Source: Streptomyces capitiformicae
Lineage (GTDB): Bacteria; Actinomycetota; Actinomycetes; Streptomycetales; Streptomycetaceae
Length of the DNA: 64,000 nt
Reading direction: 5' to 3'
NCBI RefSeq assembly: GCF_002214185.1
Contig: NZ_CP022161.1
Span: 992,001 to 1,056,000 of the forward strand
The position numbers and the translations under genes are program-made. Positions 42,438 through 50,363 of the stretch are shown one piece after another; within the stretch, counting starts at the first letter, position 1, and each line of letters begins with the position of its first letter. The notes under the pieces were generated by a model. That model was given only the letters and a program-made list of their open reading frames with translations. It did not search any database and had not been told where the DNA came from.

Positions 42438-42452
42438 TGACAATCATTTTCA
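42438..42452. promoter_or_regulatory. Zur/Fur-like 7-1-7 inverted repeat
   Basis: TGACAAT-C-ATTTTCA is an inverted repeat with one mismatch and very AT-rich for this genome. It closely resembles the TGAAAATCATTTTCA-type site of actinobacterial Zur (as I recall it). It is centred in the 140-base gap between the divergent importer operon and the three-module Cys/His gene, so one site could control both. Confidence 0.6.
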
Positions 42453-42520
42453 GAAGCGCGAATTCGCGCCACCGCGTCCAAACGTGGAACTTCTCACGCC
42501 CGCCCGGCGTCGGGAAGATC

Positions 42521-44035
42521 GTGAGGGAGATCGACGGCACGCCACTCGACGAACTCGCCCGTACCTGGGGCGACATGCAGGACCGCTACCTGTATCCCAG
42601 CCGCGGCGAGTACAACGGGCCGGTCCTCGACTGCGCCGCCCGTCTCGTCGCCGATCCGGGCGGCGAGACCGCGTATGTGTGGACGCTCGGCTTGGCGATC
42701 ATGGCCCCCTACCTCGCGGGGCTGCCGAAAGAGGACCTCACGGAGGGGGACCGGGGCGCGGACGTCCGGCGCGAGGCCGAGGCCGCCCTGAGGGCTGCCG
42801 ACGGCCACCTGCGAGACCAGCCCTGCGACCACGACACGCACCCGTACCGCACCCATGAAGCCGAGGAGAACGACGAGGAACTCCCCGGGCTGTTGCCCCG
42901 GCTCGCCGACGAGAACGCCGAGTGGGACGAGAACCAGCCCCGGGAGGAGTGGCTCTGCCCACGCAATGTCGCCGGATACGCGCGGATCGCCCTGGACATC
43001 ATCGAGCCGGGCCAAGTCCCGGACGTCCCGCCCCGGTTGCCGATGGAGGACCGGGAGGACATCGACACGTTGGAAGGGGTGCTGGAGCTCTATCCCGGGG
43101 CCGGGACCGACGTCGCGAGCGCGATCGCCTCGCAGGGCTGGAACCTCGCTCTCGCGGAGCCCGCCGACCGTCCCGGCCGTCTCCAGGCCGTACGGGCGGT
43201 GAGCTGGCACGCTGTCTCCGGCATGATCCGGGACAAGTCCGTCCTCGACGACCTGATCAACAGCGTCGAGAAGGTCCTGCCCGACTTCGCCGACGCGACC
43301 TGCGACCACGACGCGCACCCGCGCCTGTCCGGCAGCGGCACGGCCGCCTCCCGGCTCGGCATCACCCTGAGCAGTCCCGGCGGACGGGCCGTCTACGAAC
43401 GGGACCGCCACTCCTATTTCCATGGGGACGTCCCGCTGGAGCAGGTGGTGTGCCCGGTGTTCATGGCGGAGGTGGCGCAGGAGACGCTGGCCGAGTTGCG
43501 CGAGGGCCGCGACCGGCTCTTCGGGCCCCGCGACACCTCGCATCTCGACGCCGAGTATCTGCGGGCGGACGGGCGGCTGGAGATCGGGAAGATCGTGGAG
43601 CGGCTCGACGGCAAGAGCTGGAACCAGAAGTACGCCGACGATCTGGGGCTTTGGGCCGCTCGACGGTACGACCGGGGCGGGCGGGTCGGCGACCGGGAGC
43701 GGGTCGTCCTCCTGCTCGTCGCCCACCGGACGATGACGATCTCGTACCCCGGTCCGGTCCTGGCCGCCGTCGAAGGCATCACCGCGACGATGCGCGCCGT
43801 CGCCGCCGCTCCCCGCCCCGAGGAGTGCGCCCACACCGACGCCCACCCGCCCCTGGACAGCGGGAAGTTCCGGACGGACCTGCCGCACTTCTACGCGCCG
43901 GACGAGTTCCCGCCCGCCGGAGAGGTCCGCGGAGTGGAGTCGTGGACGTGCCCGCGGTTCGCCGCGGAGATCGCCGAGAAGAGCGTCGAACGGCTGGAGG
44001 GCCTGTACGAGGAGGACACCGAGGACGAGTGGTGA
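42521..44035 (+). CDS. Unrecognised protein with three Cys/His modules
   Basis: A 504-residue soluble protein made of three roughly 165-residue repeats. Each has a helical part and a motif of the type C-D-H-D-x-H-P, followed 41-50 residues later by C-P. The positions are C102/H104/H107 with C146, C261/H263/H266 with C311, and C436/H438/H442 with C477. Each set could form one CHHC zinc site. No signal peptide or membrane segment is seen and I know no named family. GTG 42521 is preferred; ATG 42434 would begin inside the Zur-like box. It is divergent from the ABC importer and may share its metal control. Confidence 0.75.
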   Translation: MREIDGTPLDELARTWGDMQDRYLYPSRGEYNGPVLDCAARLVADPGGETAYVWTLGLAIMAPYLAGLPKEDLTEGDRGADVRREAEAALRAADGHLRDQPCDHDTHPYRTHEAEENDEELPGLLPRLADENAEWDENQPREEWLCPRNVAGYARIALDIIEPGQVPDVPPRLPMEDREDIDTLEGVLELYPGAGTDVASAIASQGWNLALAEPADRPGRLQAVRAVSWHAVSGMIRDKSVLDDLINSVEKVLPDFADATCDHDAHPRLSGSGTAASRLGITLSSPGGRAVYERDRHSYFHGDVPLEQVVCPVFMAEVAQETLAELREGRDRLFGPRDTSHLDAEYLRADGRLEIGKIVERLDGKSWNQKYADDLGLWAARRYDRGGRVGDRERVVLLLVAHRTMTISYPGPVLAAVEGITATMRAVAAAPRPEECAHTDAHPPLDSGKFRTDLPHFYAPDEFPPAGEVRGVESWTCPRFAAEIAEKSVERLEGLYEEDTEDEW

Positions 44036-44153
44036 CGGCGGCCGCACCAGGGGAAGGTGTCACCGGATGTGCCTGCTCCCGTACAGTCCGTGGTGGCGAT
44101 GCTCCCTGAGGATCCGTCAAGGACCAGCCCAGCGGTCGACCAGGAGAAGAAGC

Positions 44154-44213
44154 ATGGACACCCAAGGCATGGACACCCAAGGCACGGACATCCAAGGCAC
44201 GGACACCCGAGCC
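44154..44213 (+). repeat. 15-base tandem repeat at P450 start
   Basis: Four units of the type ATGGACACCCAAGGC. Units one and two are identical and each begins with ATG, giving two in-frame starts; units three and four begin with ACG. The translation is MDTQG MDTQG TDIQG TDTRA. Confidence 0.9.
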
Positions 44214-45518
44214 GGCCACGGCTCCCTTCCGCACGTTCCCGGCACCGGGCGGCCGGTCCCCGAGGCCGAGCCCGGGCTCGTGAAGCAGTGGCATGCCGAG
44301 GGAGGCGAGCTGATCGAGCTGCTGACCCGGGTGCGCGAACAGTGCGGCGGCGTCGCCGCGTTCCGCCTCGGGCCGGCTCCCACCCTGCTGGTCACGGACC
44401 CGGACGCGGTCCAGCACGTACTCGCCCGGCGGCCGGACCGGTACGTCAAACGCTCGCACCGGGCCCGGTTGCTGGTCGGCGACGGCGTCCTCTCCGCCAC
44501 CGGAGCGGCGTGGAAACGGCAACGCCGCCTGCTGCAGGCCCAGTTCACCGGCACCGGGATGCGGCGCTACGAACAGCGGATCACCGAGGCTGCCCGGACC
44601 ACCGCCCGGCGCTGGGGAGGGTACGCCCGTACCGGGCAGACCCTCGATGTAGGGCGGGAGATGCGCCGCTTTGCCCTGGACGCCATCTGGCGCTCCCTCA
44701 CCGGGCACCACCTCGATGACGGGACCGAGCGCGAACTGGGCGCCGTGGCGGCCGTGGCGACCGCTCTTCCGACCTTGCCCGCAGATGTCACGGACGCCCA
44801 GGACGCGGTAGCCACCGATCTCGCCCGGATCGACGCGGTCGCCCGGCACGCCATCGAGGCCGCCCGCAGCGGGGAGGCCGGCCCCGACGGCCCGGGCCTG
44901 CTGCACGTCCTGATCGACGCCGCCGAGCACCCCGAGTACACCGACCAGTTGATCCGCGACGAGCTGGTCACGTTGCTCGTGGCCGGGCACGAAACCACCG
45001 CCACCACGCTGACCTGGCTCTACCTGCTCCTCGACCGGTACCCCGCCACCCGCGAACAAGCCCTCGCCGCCGGGGAAGAAGGCTCGGCGGAACGCCGCCA
45101 GGCCCTCCAGGCTCTGGTTCACGAGACGCTCCGGCTCTACCCGATCGCCTGGATCCTGCCCCGCCACGCCGCCGAGGACGACACCCTCGCCGGTCACGCC
45201 GTCGAGGCGGGCACCGACCTCCTGGTCTGCCCGTACCTCACGCACCGCGATCCCGAACTGTGGCCCGATCCGGAGCACTTCGACCCCCGGCGCTTCCTCA
45301 CCCCGGGCGGCCGCCCCGCCCACCTCGGCGCCTACTTCCCCTTCGGCATCGGCCCCCGCGCCTGCCTGGGTCTGCAATTCGCGCTCCGCGAATCGACCAT
45401 CCTGCTCGAACACCTGCTCCCGGCCCACACCCCGGCCTTCCACTCCCTCCCGACGAAGGCGGAGTACGGCATCACGGTCCGCCCCGGTGGCCCGACCCCC
45501 GCGAGCTTGGTGAACTAA
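44154..45518 (+). CDS. Cytochrome P450
   Basis: A 454-residue soluble P450. The heme motif FPFGIGPRACLG holds the thiolate ligand C404. The I-helix oxygen-activation motif is VAGHETTATT and the K-helix ExxR is in HETLRLYP. It lacks a fused reductase. The substrate is unknown; redox partners are not in the window. The first 20 residues come from a 15-base tandem repeat (MDTQG units). AGGAGA precedes ATG 44154. Confidence 0.95.
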   Translation: MDTQGMDTQGTDIQGTDTRAGHGSLPHVPGTGRPVPEAEPGLVKQWHAEGGELIELLTRVREQCGGVAAFRLGPAPTLLVTDPDAVQHVLARRPDRYVKRSHRARLLVGDGVLSATGAAWKRQRRLLQAQFTGTGMRRYEQRITEAARTTARRWGGYARTGQTLDVGREMRRFALDAIWRSLTGHHLDDGTERELGAVAAVATALPTLPADVTDAQDAVATDLARIDAVARHAIEAARSGEAGPDGPGLLHVLIDAAEHPEYTDQLIRDELVTLLVAGHETTATTLTWLYLLLDRYPATREQALAAGEEGSAERRQALQALVHETLRLYPIAWILPRHAAEDDTLAGHAVEAGTDLLVCPYLTHRDPELWPDPEHFDPRRFLTPGGRPAHLGAYFPFGIGPRACLGLQFALRESTILLEHLLPAHTPAFHSLPTKAEYGITVRPGGPTPASLVN

Positions 45519-45528
45519 GTGACCCCGC

Positions 45529-46722
45529 TCAGAGCCGCGCCCCCTTCAACGCCATGTGCAGCAGCAGCCGGTCCTCCCCGTCGTCCAGGTCGAGCCCGGT
45601 GAGCTTCTCGACGCGGGAGAGGCGGTAGTAGAGGGTCTGGCGGTGGATGCCCAACTCGGCCGCCGTGCGCCCGGCCTGCCCCGCGCAGTCGAGGAACACC
45701 TCGGCGGTGTGGGCGAGTTCGCGGTGGGTGGGGGACAACAGGGCGCGTACGGCAGGGTCCTGAGGCGCCTCCGGCGGCAGGGCCGTCAGCAGGCGGTACG
45801 GGCCGATGGAGCGCCACTCGGCGACCGGGCCGAGGCGCGGCTCCGCCAGCACGGCACGGGCCGCCGCCGACGCCTCCCGCCAGGCGGTGCCAAGGTCGGC
45901 GAGGCCCGTACGAGGGCCCGCGACCCCGGCCGCCGCGTGCGCGCCCGCCCGCTCCAGCAGCCGGGCGGCGGCCGCGAGCGCCGGAGCCGGTACCTCCGCC
46001 GAGCGCAGCCGTACCAGCAGGGCGAGGGTCTGCCCGGCCGCGCCCCACGGCACCGTGCACAGCGCCGTCGCCCCCGGCACCGTACGGAAGGAGGGCGCCC
46101 CCGCCGCCACGTCCGGGTCGGCGGACGGCCACGGGGCCACGCACACCACCGTGTGGACGCCGTCCCCGCGTGGGCCGAGGGCCGTGCGCAACTCCGCCAC
46201 CGCCATGTCCCGCTCCCAGCCGCGCTCGGCGGTGAGGACCGCGCGCAGCTCCCGGGTGAGGTCGGCGCCTGCCTGCGCCTCGTCCGCGAGGAGGGCGCCG
46301 ATGCGGGAGGCGACCGTCATCGCGGCGGACAGCTGTGCGTCGGTGGGGCCGGGATCACCGTCCAGGAGCCAGACGTAACCGAGGGCGACCCCCCGATGCC
46401 GTACAGGGAGGCAGATGCGGCCGCGCAGCACCCCGGCCTCGGGGGTGGGCGGGATCCGGACCGGGCCGGTCGCCCGCGTGATGCCGAACCCCTCGAACCA
46501 CTCCCGCACCGCAGTGGTCGAACGGCGGGTCAGGATCGAACGGGCGCGGACCGGGTCGACGGCCGACGGATCAAGGGCGCCCTCACTGTCGTACGCGCCG
46601 AAGGCGATCAGCTCGAAGTCCCGGTTCTCCAGGGTCGCCGGGGCGCCGAGCAGACCGGAGATCTCGTCGACGAGCTCCTGGTAGTCACCCGTGTTCTTGA
46701 AGGGCCCGGCTTCGGACGTCAC
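45529..46722 (-). CDS. PucR/CdaR-family regulator, probably of proline catabolism
   Basis: A 397-residue regulator with the PucR architecture: an N-terminal sensory part, a GGDEF-like middle region, and a C-terminal helix-turn-helix ([21 protein letters not shown]). It is divergent from the proline dehydrogenase gene, with a 145-base gap, so it likely controls the put genes in response to proline. GTG 46722 has GGGAGA eight bases upstream; TTG 46740 is a weaker alternative. It converges on the P450 gene. Confidence 0.88.
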   Translation of the reverse strand: MTSEAGPFKNTGDYQELVDEISGLLGAPATLENRDFELIAFGAYDSEGALDPSAVDPVRARSILTRRSTTAVREWFEGFGITRATGPVRIPPTPEAGVLRGRICLPVRHRGVALGYVWLLDGDPGPTDAQLSAAMTVASRIGALLADEAQAGADLTRELRAVLTAERGWERDMAVAELRTALGPRGDGVHTVVCVAPWPSADPDVAAGAPSFRTVPGATALCTVPWGAAGQTLALLVRLRSAEVPAPALAAAARLLERAGAHAAAGVAGPRTGLADLGTAWREASAAARAVLAEPRLGPVAEWRSIGPYRLLTALPPEAPQDPAVRALLSPTHRELAHTAEVFLDCAGQAGRTAAELGIHRQTLYYRLSRVEKLTGLDLDDGEDRLLLHMALKGARL

Positions 46723-46867
46723 CCGGGCATTCTCCCTCAATTTCCCGGCTCTTCATACATCTGTCTGAGATCTGCGGCACGGATGCGTGACAGCTGTCGA
46801 TGGCCGACGATCGGAGGGATCCTTAGGTTTCACGGTGGTTCTATCTGCTGGTTTGTGGAGGTGCCCC
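46723..46867. promoter_or_regulatory. Divergent promoter region of the put genes
   Basis: The gap between the regulator and proline dehydrogenase genes contains a perfect 10-base palindrome GACAGCTGTC (46789-46798) and CATCTGTCTG (46758-46767), which recurs in reverse orientation at 49943-49952 after pruA. These are candidate regulator sites; none is proven. Confidence 0.4.
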
Positions 46868-47794
46868 GTGCTGGGTCCCGTGATTCTCGCCGCGTCGCGC
46901 AGCGACCGGATGCGACGCCTGATCTCGGCGGCGCCCGTGACCAAGCAGGTCGTCGACCGCTTCATCCCCGGCGAGACCGTCGATGACATCATCCCCGTCG
47001 TCAAGGACCTCACCGACCGGGGCCTGGAAGTCACGCTGGACGTCGTCGGCGAGGACACCACCCGCCCCGAGCAGGCCGGCGCCGCCCGCGACGCCTACCT
47101 GGAGCTCATCGACCGCCTGAAGGAGCTGGAGCTCGGCGAGCGCGCCGAGGTGTCGGTGAAACTGTCCCTCTTCGGGCAGGCACTGCCGGGCGGGCACGAG
47201 CTGGCCCTCACCAACGTCCGTCCGGTCGTCGAGGCCGCCGCCGCGATCGGCACCACGGTCACCCTCGACGCGGAGGACCACACCACTCTCGACTCGATGT
47301 TCGCCATCCACGACGAACTGCGCCGCGACGTCCCCCAGACCGGCTGCGTCATCCAGGCCTACCTCTTCCGCACCGAGGCCGACGCCCGCCGCCTCGCCGC
47401 GAACGGCAGCCGCGTACGGCTGGTCAAGGGCGCCTACAGGGAGCCCGCCTCCGTCGCCTTCCAGCAGAAGACCGAGATCGACAGGGCGTACGTACGCGTC
47501 CTGAAGATCCTCATGGAGGGCGAGGGGTACCCGATGATCGGGTCCCACGACCCGCGCATCATCTCCATCGCGCAGGAACTCGCCCACCGCGCCCAGCGCA
47601 AGCTCGACGAGTACGAGTTCCAGATGCTGTACGGCATCCGCGGTGAGGAGCACCTGCGCCTCGCCGCCGAGGGCCACCGCATGCGGGTCTACACGGCGTA
47701 CGGCACGGACTGGTACGGCTATTTCATGCGGCGCCTGGCGGAGAAGCCGGCGAATCTCCGATTTTTCGTCCGCAGCATGCTGACCCGAGGCTGA
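46868..47794 (+). CDS. Proline dehydrogenase (monofunctional PRODH)
   Basis: A 308-residue FAD enzyme that oxidises proline to pyrroline-5-carboxylate. It has the PRODH barrel pattern: EVSVKLSLFGQ, DAEDHTTLDS, QAYLFRTEADARRL, RLVKGAYREP, IGSHDPR and FQMLYGIR, ending with the conserved RVYTAYGTDWYGYFMRRLAEKP. GGAGGTG precedes GTG 46868. The P5C dehydrogenase gene follows but is separated by 371 bases that include a duplicate of this gene's 3' end. Confidence 0.95.
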   Translation: MLGPVILAASRSDRMRRLISAAPVTKQVVDRFIPGETVDDIIPVVKDLTDRGLEVTLDVVGEDTTRPEQAGAARDAYLELIDRLKELELGERAEVSVKLSLFGQALPGGHELALTNVRPVVEAAAAIGTTVTLDAEDHTTLDSMFAIHDELRRDVPQTGCVIQAYLFRTEADARRLAANGSRVRLVKGAYREPASVAFQQKTEIDRAYVRVLKILMEGEGYPMIGSHDPRIISIAQELAHRAQRKLDEYEFQMLYGIRGEEHLRLAAEGHRMRVYTAYGTDWYGYFMRRLAEKPANLRFFVRSMLTRG

Positions 47795-47856
47795 GACATG
47801 ACAGTCACCGCGATTTCTGCCAGGGGTCCGGGGGTTGTCCCCCGGGAAGGCACAGC

Positions 47857-47925
47857 ATGCGGCGCCTGGCGGAGAAACCGGCCAAACTGCGCTTCTTCGT
47901 CCGCTCGATGGTCAGCAAAGGGTGA
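47857..47925 (+). pseudogene. Duplicated 3' end of the proline dehydrogenase gene
   Basis: ATG 47857 to TGA 47923-47925 encodes MRRLAEKPAKLRFFVRSMVSKG, an alternative version of the real C-terminus MRRLAEKPANLRFFVRSMLTRG. The first 21 bases (CATGCGGCGCCTGGCGGAGAA) are identical at 47725-47745 and 47856-47876, 131 bases apart; the rest has diverged. The fragment has no ribosome site and no barrel, so it is a relic. Confidence 0.85.
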
Positions 47926-47975
47926 GCGGTAGCTGCCGTTACCCAGGATGCATCCTGGGTAACGGCAGCTACCGC
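47926..47975. repeat. Perfect 50-base palindrome
   Basis: Two 25-base arms meet with no spacer: GCGGTAGCTGCCGTTACCCA then GGATG, followed by the exact complement. It begins right after the stop of the duplicated gene end. It may be the ancestral terminator of the proline dehydrogenase gene. There is no U-tract. Confidence 0.92.
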
Positions 47976-48165
47976 CCATCGGTCGGCTGAGCCGACCCGG
48001 CTCCGGAAAGGAGTTACGGAACCCGTGACTCCGCCCCTGCGGGGGCTTCTCACCAGCTCGCCGCAGCGGGCTCGTGACGGTCAAGCCCTGACCGCCGCCC
48101 AACATACGCAAACGCCTTCGGCTCCCTCGGGCTGAAGCCAGGCATTCACTCGGAAGAGGTAGCTC
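47976..48165 (+). other. Structured leader of the P5C dehydrogenase gene
   Basis: About 190 bases without a convincing gene. They hold GGTCGGCT-G-AGCCGACC (47981-47997), a GGAGT/ACTCC pairing around 48011-48033, a CCCC-TG-CGGGG hairpin (about 48035-48045), and a run rich in short GC stems up to the ribosome site GGAAGAGG. It could be an RNA leader or the remnant of a mobile element. I recognise no known riboswitch. Confidence 0.4.
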
Positions 48166-49797
48166 ATGGACGCTGTGACCCAGGTCCCCACCCCCGTCAA
48201 CGAGCCGGTGCTCGGCTACGCCCCCGGCTCGCCCGAGCGGGCCCGGCTGGAGGCCAAGCTGAAGGAACTGGCCGAGAACCCGGTCGACCTGCCGATGACG
48301 ATCGGCGGCGACAAGCGGATGGGCGGCGGCGAGCGCTTCGACGTCGTACAGCCGCACAACCACAAGGCCCGCCTCGGCACGTACGCCAACGCCACCCGGC
48401 AGGACGCCCGGGACGCCATCGACGCGGCCCTCGCCGCCGCGCCCGCCTGGCGCGCGATGTCCTTCGACGACCGCGCCGCGATCATCCTGCGCGCCGCCGA
48501 ACTGCTCTCCGGCCCCTGGCGCGAGACGCTGGCGGCCTCGACGATGCTCGGCCAGTCCAAAACCATCCAGCAGGCCGAGATCGACACCCCCTGCGAGCTG
48601 ATCGACTTCTGGCGCTTCAACGTCGCCTACGCCCGCCAGATCCTGGCCGAGCAGCCCCCGGCCAACTCCCCGGGCGTCTGGAACCGCCTCGACCACCGCC
48701 CGCTGGAGGGCTTCGTCTACGCGATCACCCCCTTCAACTTCTCGGCGATCGCGGGCAACCTGCCCACCGCCCCCGCCCTCATGGGCAACGTGGTGGTCTG
48801 GAAGCCGTCCCCGACCCAGACCCATGCCGCCGTACTGCTCATGCGGCTGCTGGAGGAGGCGGGCCTGCCCAAGGGCGTCATCAACCTCGTCACGGGTGAC
48901 GGCATCGAGGTCTCCCAGGTGGCTCTCGAACACCGCGACCTCGCCGGCATCCACTTCACCGGCTCGACGAAGACCTTCCAGTACCTGTGGAAGACGGTCG
49001 GCGCGAACATCGAGAAGTACCGCTCGTACCCGCGCCTCGTCGGCGAGACCGGCGGCAAGGACTTCGTGGTCGCCCACCCGTCCGCCGACCGCGCCATCCT
49101 GAAGACGGCCCTGACCCGGGGTGCCTTCGAGTACCAGGGCCAGAAGTGCAGCGCGACCTCGCGTGCCTACATCCCCGCGTCGATCTGGAACTCCGGCTTC
49201 AAGGAGGAGTTCGCGGCCGAGGTCGACGGCATCACCATGGGCGACGTCACCGACCTGTCGAACTTCATCGGCGCGGTGATCGACGAGCGCGCCTTCGCCA
49301 AGAACAAGTCCGCCATCGACCGCGCCAAGTCCGACCCGGCCTGCACGATCGTCGCGGGCGGCACCTACGACGACTCGGTCGGCTACTTCGTCCGCCCGAC
49401 GGTCGTCGAGTGCACGGACCCGGAGAACGAGGTCTTCACGACGGAGTACTTCGGCCCGTTCCTCGCGGTGCACGTCTACGAGGACGAGGCGTACGAGGAG
49501 ATGCTGACCCAGATGGAGTCGGTGTCGGACTACGCCCTGACGGGCGCCGTCATCGCGGGCGACCGCGCGGCCGCCGCCCACACGATGAACAGGCTCCGCT
49601 ACGCGGCCGGCAACTTCTACATCAACGACAAGTCGACGGGCGCCGTGGTCGGCCAGCAGCCGTTCGGCGGCGGTCGCGCCTCCGGTACGAACGACAAGGC
49701 GGGAGCCCCGCAGAACCTGATGCGCTGGACCCTGACCCGCGCGATCAAGGAGACCCTGGTGGCGCCGACGGACTACACGTACCCGCACATGGGCTGA
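48166..49797 (+). CDS. pruA: L-glutamate gamma-semialdehyde (P5C) dehydrogenase
   Basis: A 543-residue NAD-dependent aldehyde dehydrogenase that oxidises P5C/glutamate semialdehyde to glutamate, the second step of proline use. The catalytic cysteine is C328 in QGQKCSATSRAY. Other signatures are AITPFNFSAIAGNLP, VVWKPSPTQT, FTGSTKTFQYLW, LVGETGGKDFV and the C-terminal FYINDKSTGAVVGQQPFGGG. Length and motifs match the P5CDH subgroup rather than general aldehyde dehydrogenases. A strong terminator follows. Confidence 0.97.
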   Translation: MDAVTQVPTPVNEPVLGYAPGSPERARLEAKLKELAENPVDLPMTIGGDKRMGGGERFDVVQPHNHKARLGTYANATRQDARDAIDAALAAAPAWRAMSFDDRAAIILRAAELLSGPWRETLAASTMLGQSKTIQQAEIDTPCELIDFWRFNVAYARQILAEQPPANSPGVWNRLDHRPLEGFVYAITPFNFSAIAGNLPTAPALMGNVVVWKPSPTQTHAAVLLMRLLEEAGLPKGVINLVTGDGIEVSQVALEHRDLAGIHFTGSTKTFQYLWKTVGANIEKYRSYPRLVGETGGKDFVVAHPSADRAILKTALTRGAFEYQGQKCSATSRAYIPASIWNSGFKEEFAAEVDGITMGDVTDLSNFIGAVIDERAFAKNKSAIDRAKSDPACTIVAGGTYDDSVGYFVRPTVVECTDPENEVFTTEYFGPFLAVHVYEDEAYEEMLTQMESVSDYALTGAVIAGDRAAAAHTMNRLRYAAGNFYINDKSTGAVVGQQPFGGGRASGTNDKAGAPQNLMRWTLTRAIKETLVAPTDYTYPHMG

Positions 49798-49815
49798 GCC
49801 GCCCGGCGACCGACA

Positions 49816-49855
49816 CCGCGCCCGGCCCCTCCACCACGGGAGGGGCCGGGCGCGG
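49816..49855 (+). terminator. Terminator after pruA
   Basis: A perfect 17-base stem (CCGCGCCCGGCCCCTCC with its complement) and a six-base loop, 18 bases after the pruA stop. Confidence 0.9.
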
Positions 49856-50126
49856 CCGCGTTCCCAGCATGATGAAAAGCGCAGGTCAGCCGCGTGTGAC
49901 TCAATCCACTGTCTCAGATAGTAGGAAGTCCGAGTAATTGTGCAGACAGATGCCCCGGACTCGCTTAGCTTTGTAGGAGCCGAACGTCTCGCTCGATCAA
50001 GCGAATGGCGGTCGTGAGCCGGAGCCCGAGGCAGGCAACCCCTGCGGCCCCCGCTCCCCGCCCCATCCGGCGTCTCGTAACCCCCCGTTTCCGTACTCCG
50101 GATTGCCTCGAAGGAGTCGATTCCCC

Positions 50127-50258
50127 ATGGCCGAGACGACCGTCCGCCGCCGAGTCCGTCACGCTTCCCCGACGAGCGAGTCCGACCGCAGGAACGCCGC
50201 CGCCGCCCTCCAGCGCGCCCTCGACCGCAGGGACAATGGAGGCTCCACCGGGCACTGA
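50127..50258 (+). CDS. Small conserved protein, 43 residues
   Basis: ATG 50127 to TGA 50256-50258, with AAGGAG about ten bases upstream. The protein begins MAETTVRRRVRHASPTSESD and has an amphipathic helix NAAAALQRALDRRDNGG. I believe this pattern is conserved in streptomycetes; the function is unknown. The region 49856-50126 ahead of it is relatively AT-rich and looks like promoter plus a GC-rich leader; it contains no clear gene. Confidence 0.65.
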   Translation: MAETTVRRRVRHASPTSESDRRNAAAALQRALDRRDNGGSTGH

Positions 50259-50269
50259 GTGCCCCCACC

Positions 50270-50335
50270 AGCCGGGAGCCGCACCCTCCCCCACGCTCGA
50301 CTTCGCTCGAGCGTGGGGGGGGACCCCCATGGGGT
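50270..50335. repeat. Hairpin plus GGGGACCCCC repeat (convergent terminator)
   Basis: CCCCCACGCTCGA-cttcgc-TCGAGCGTGGGGG is a perfect hairpin followed by GGGGACCCCCATGGGG. The same layout (hairpin then GGGGGACCCCCA) occurs near 10803 and 53131. It lies between convergent genes and probably ends transcription from both. Confidence 0.8.
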
Positions 50336-50363
50336 GCGGTGCGGCCGTGAGCACGCTGAGGAC

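Noticed and set aside
47976..48165. TnpB/IS200-type element end
   Set aside because: Hairpins are present but no transposase residue pattern, no known end sequence and no zinc-finger Cys motifs were found in any frame.
49856..50126. SAM or cyclic di-AMP riboswitch ahead of the 43-residue ORF
   Set aside because: The GGCAACCCC piece is suggestive, but the conserved core elements of either class are not present.
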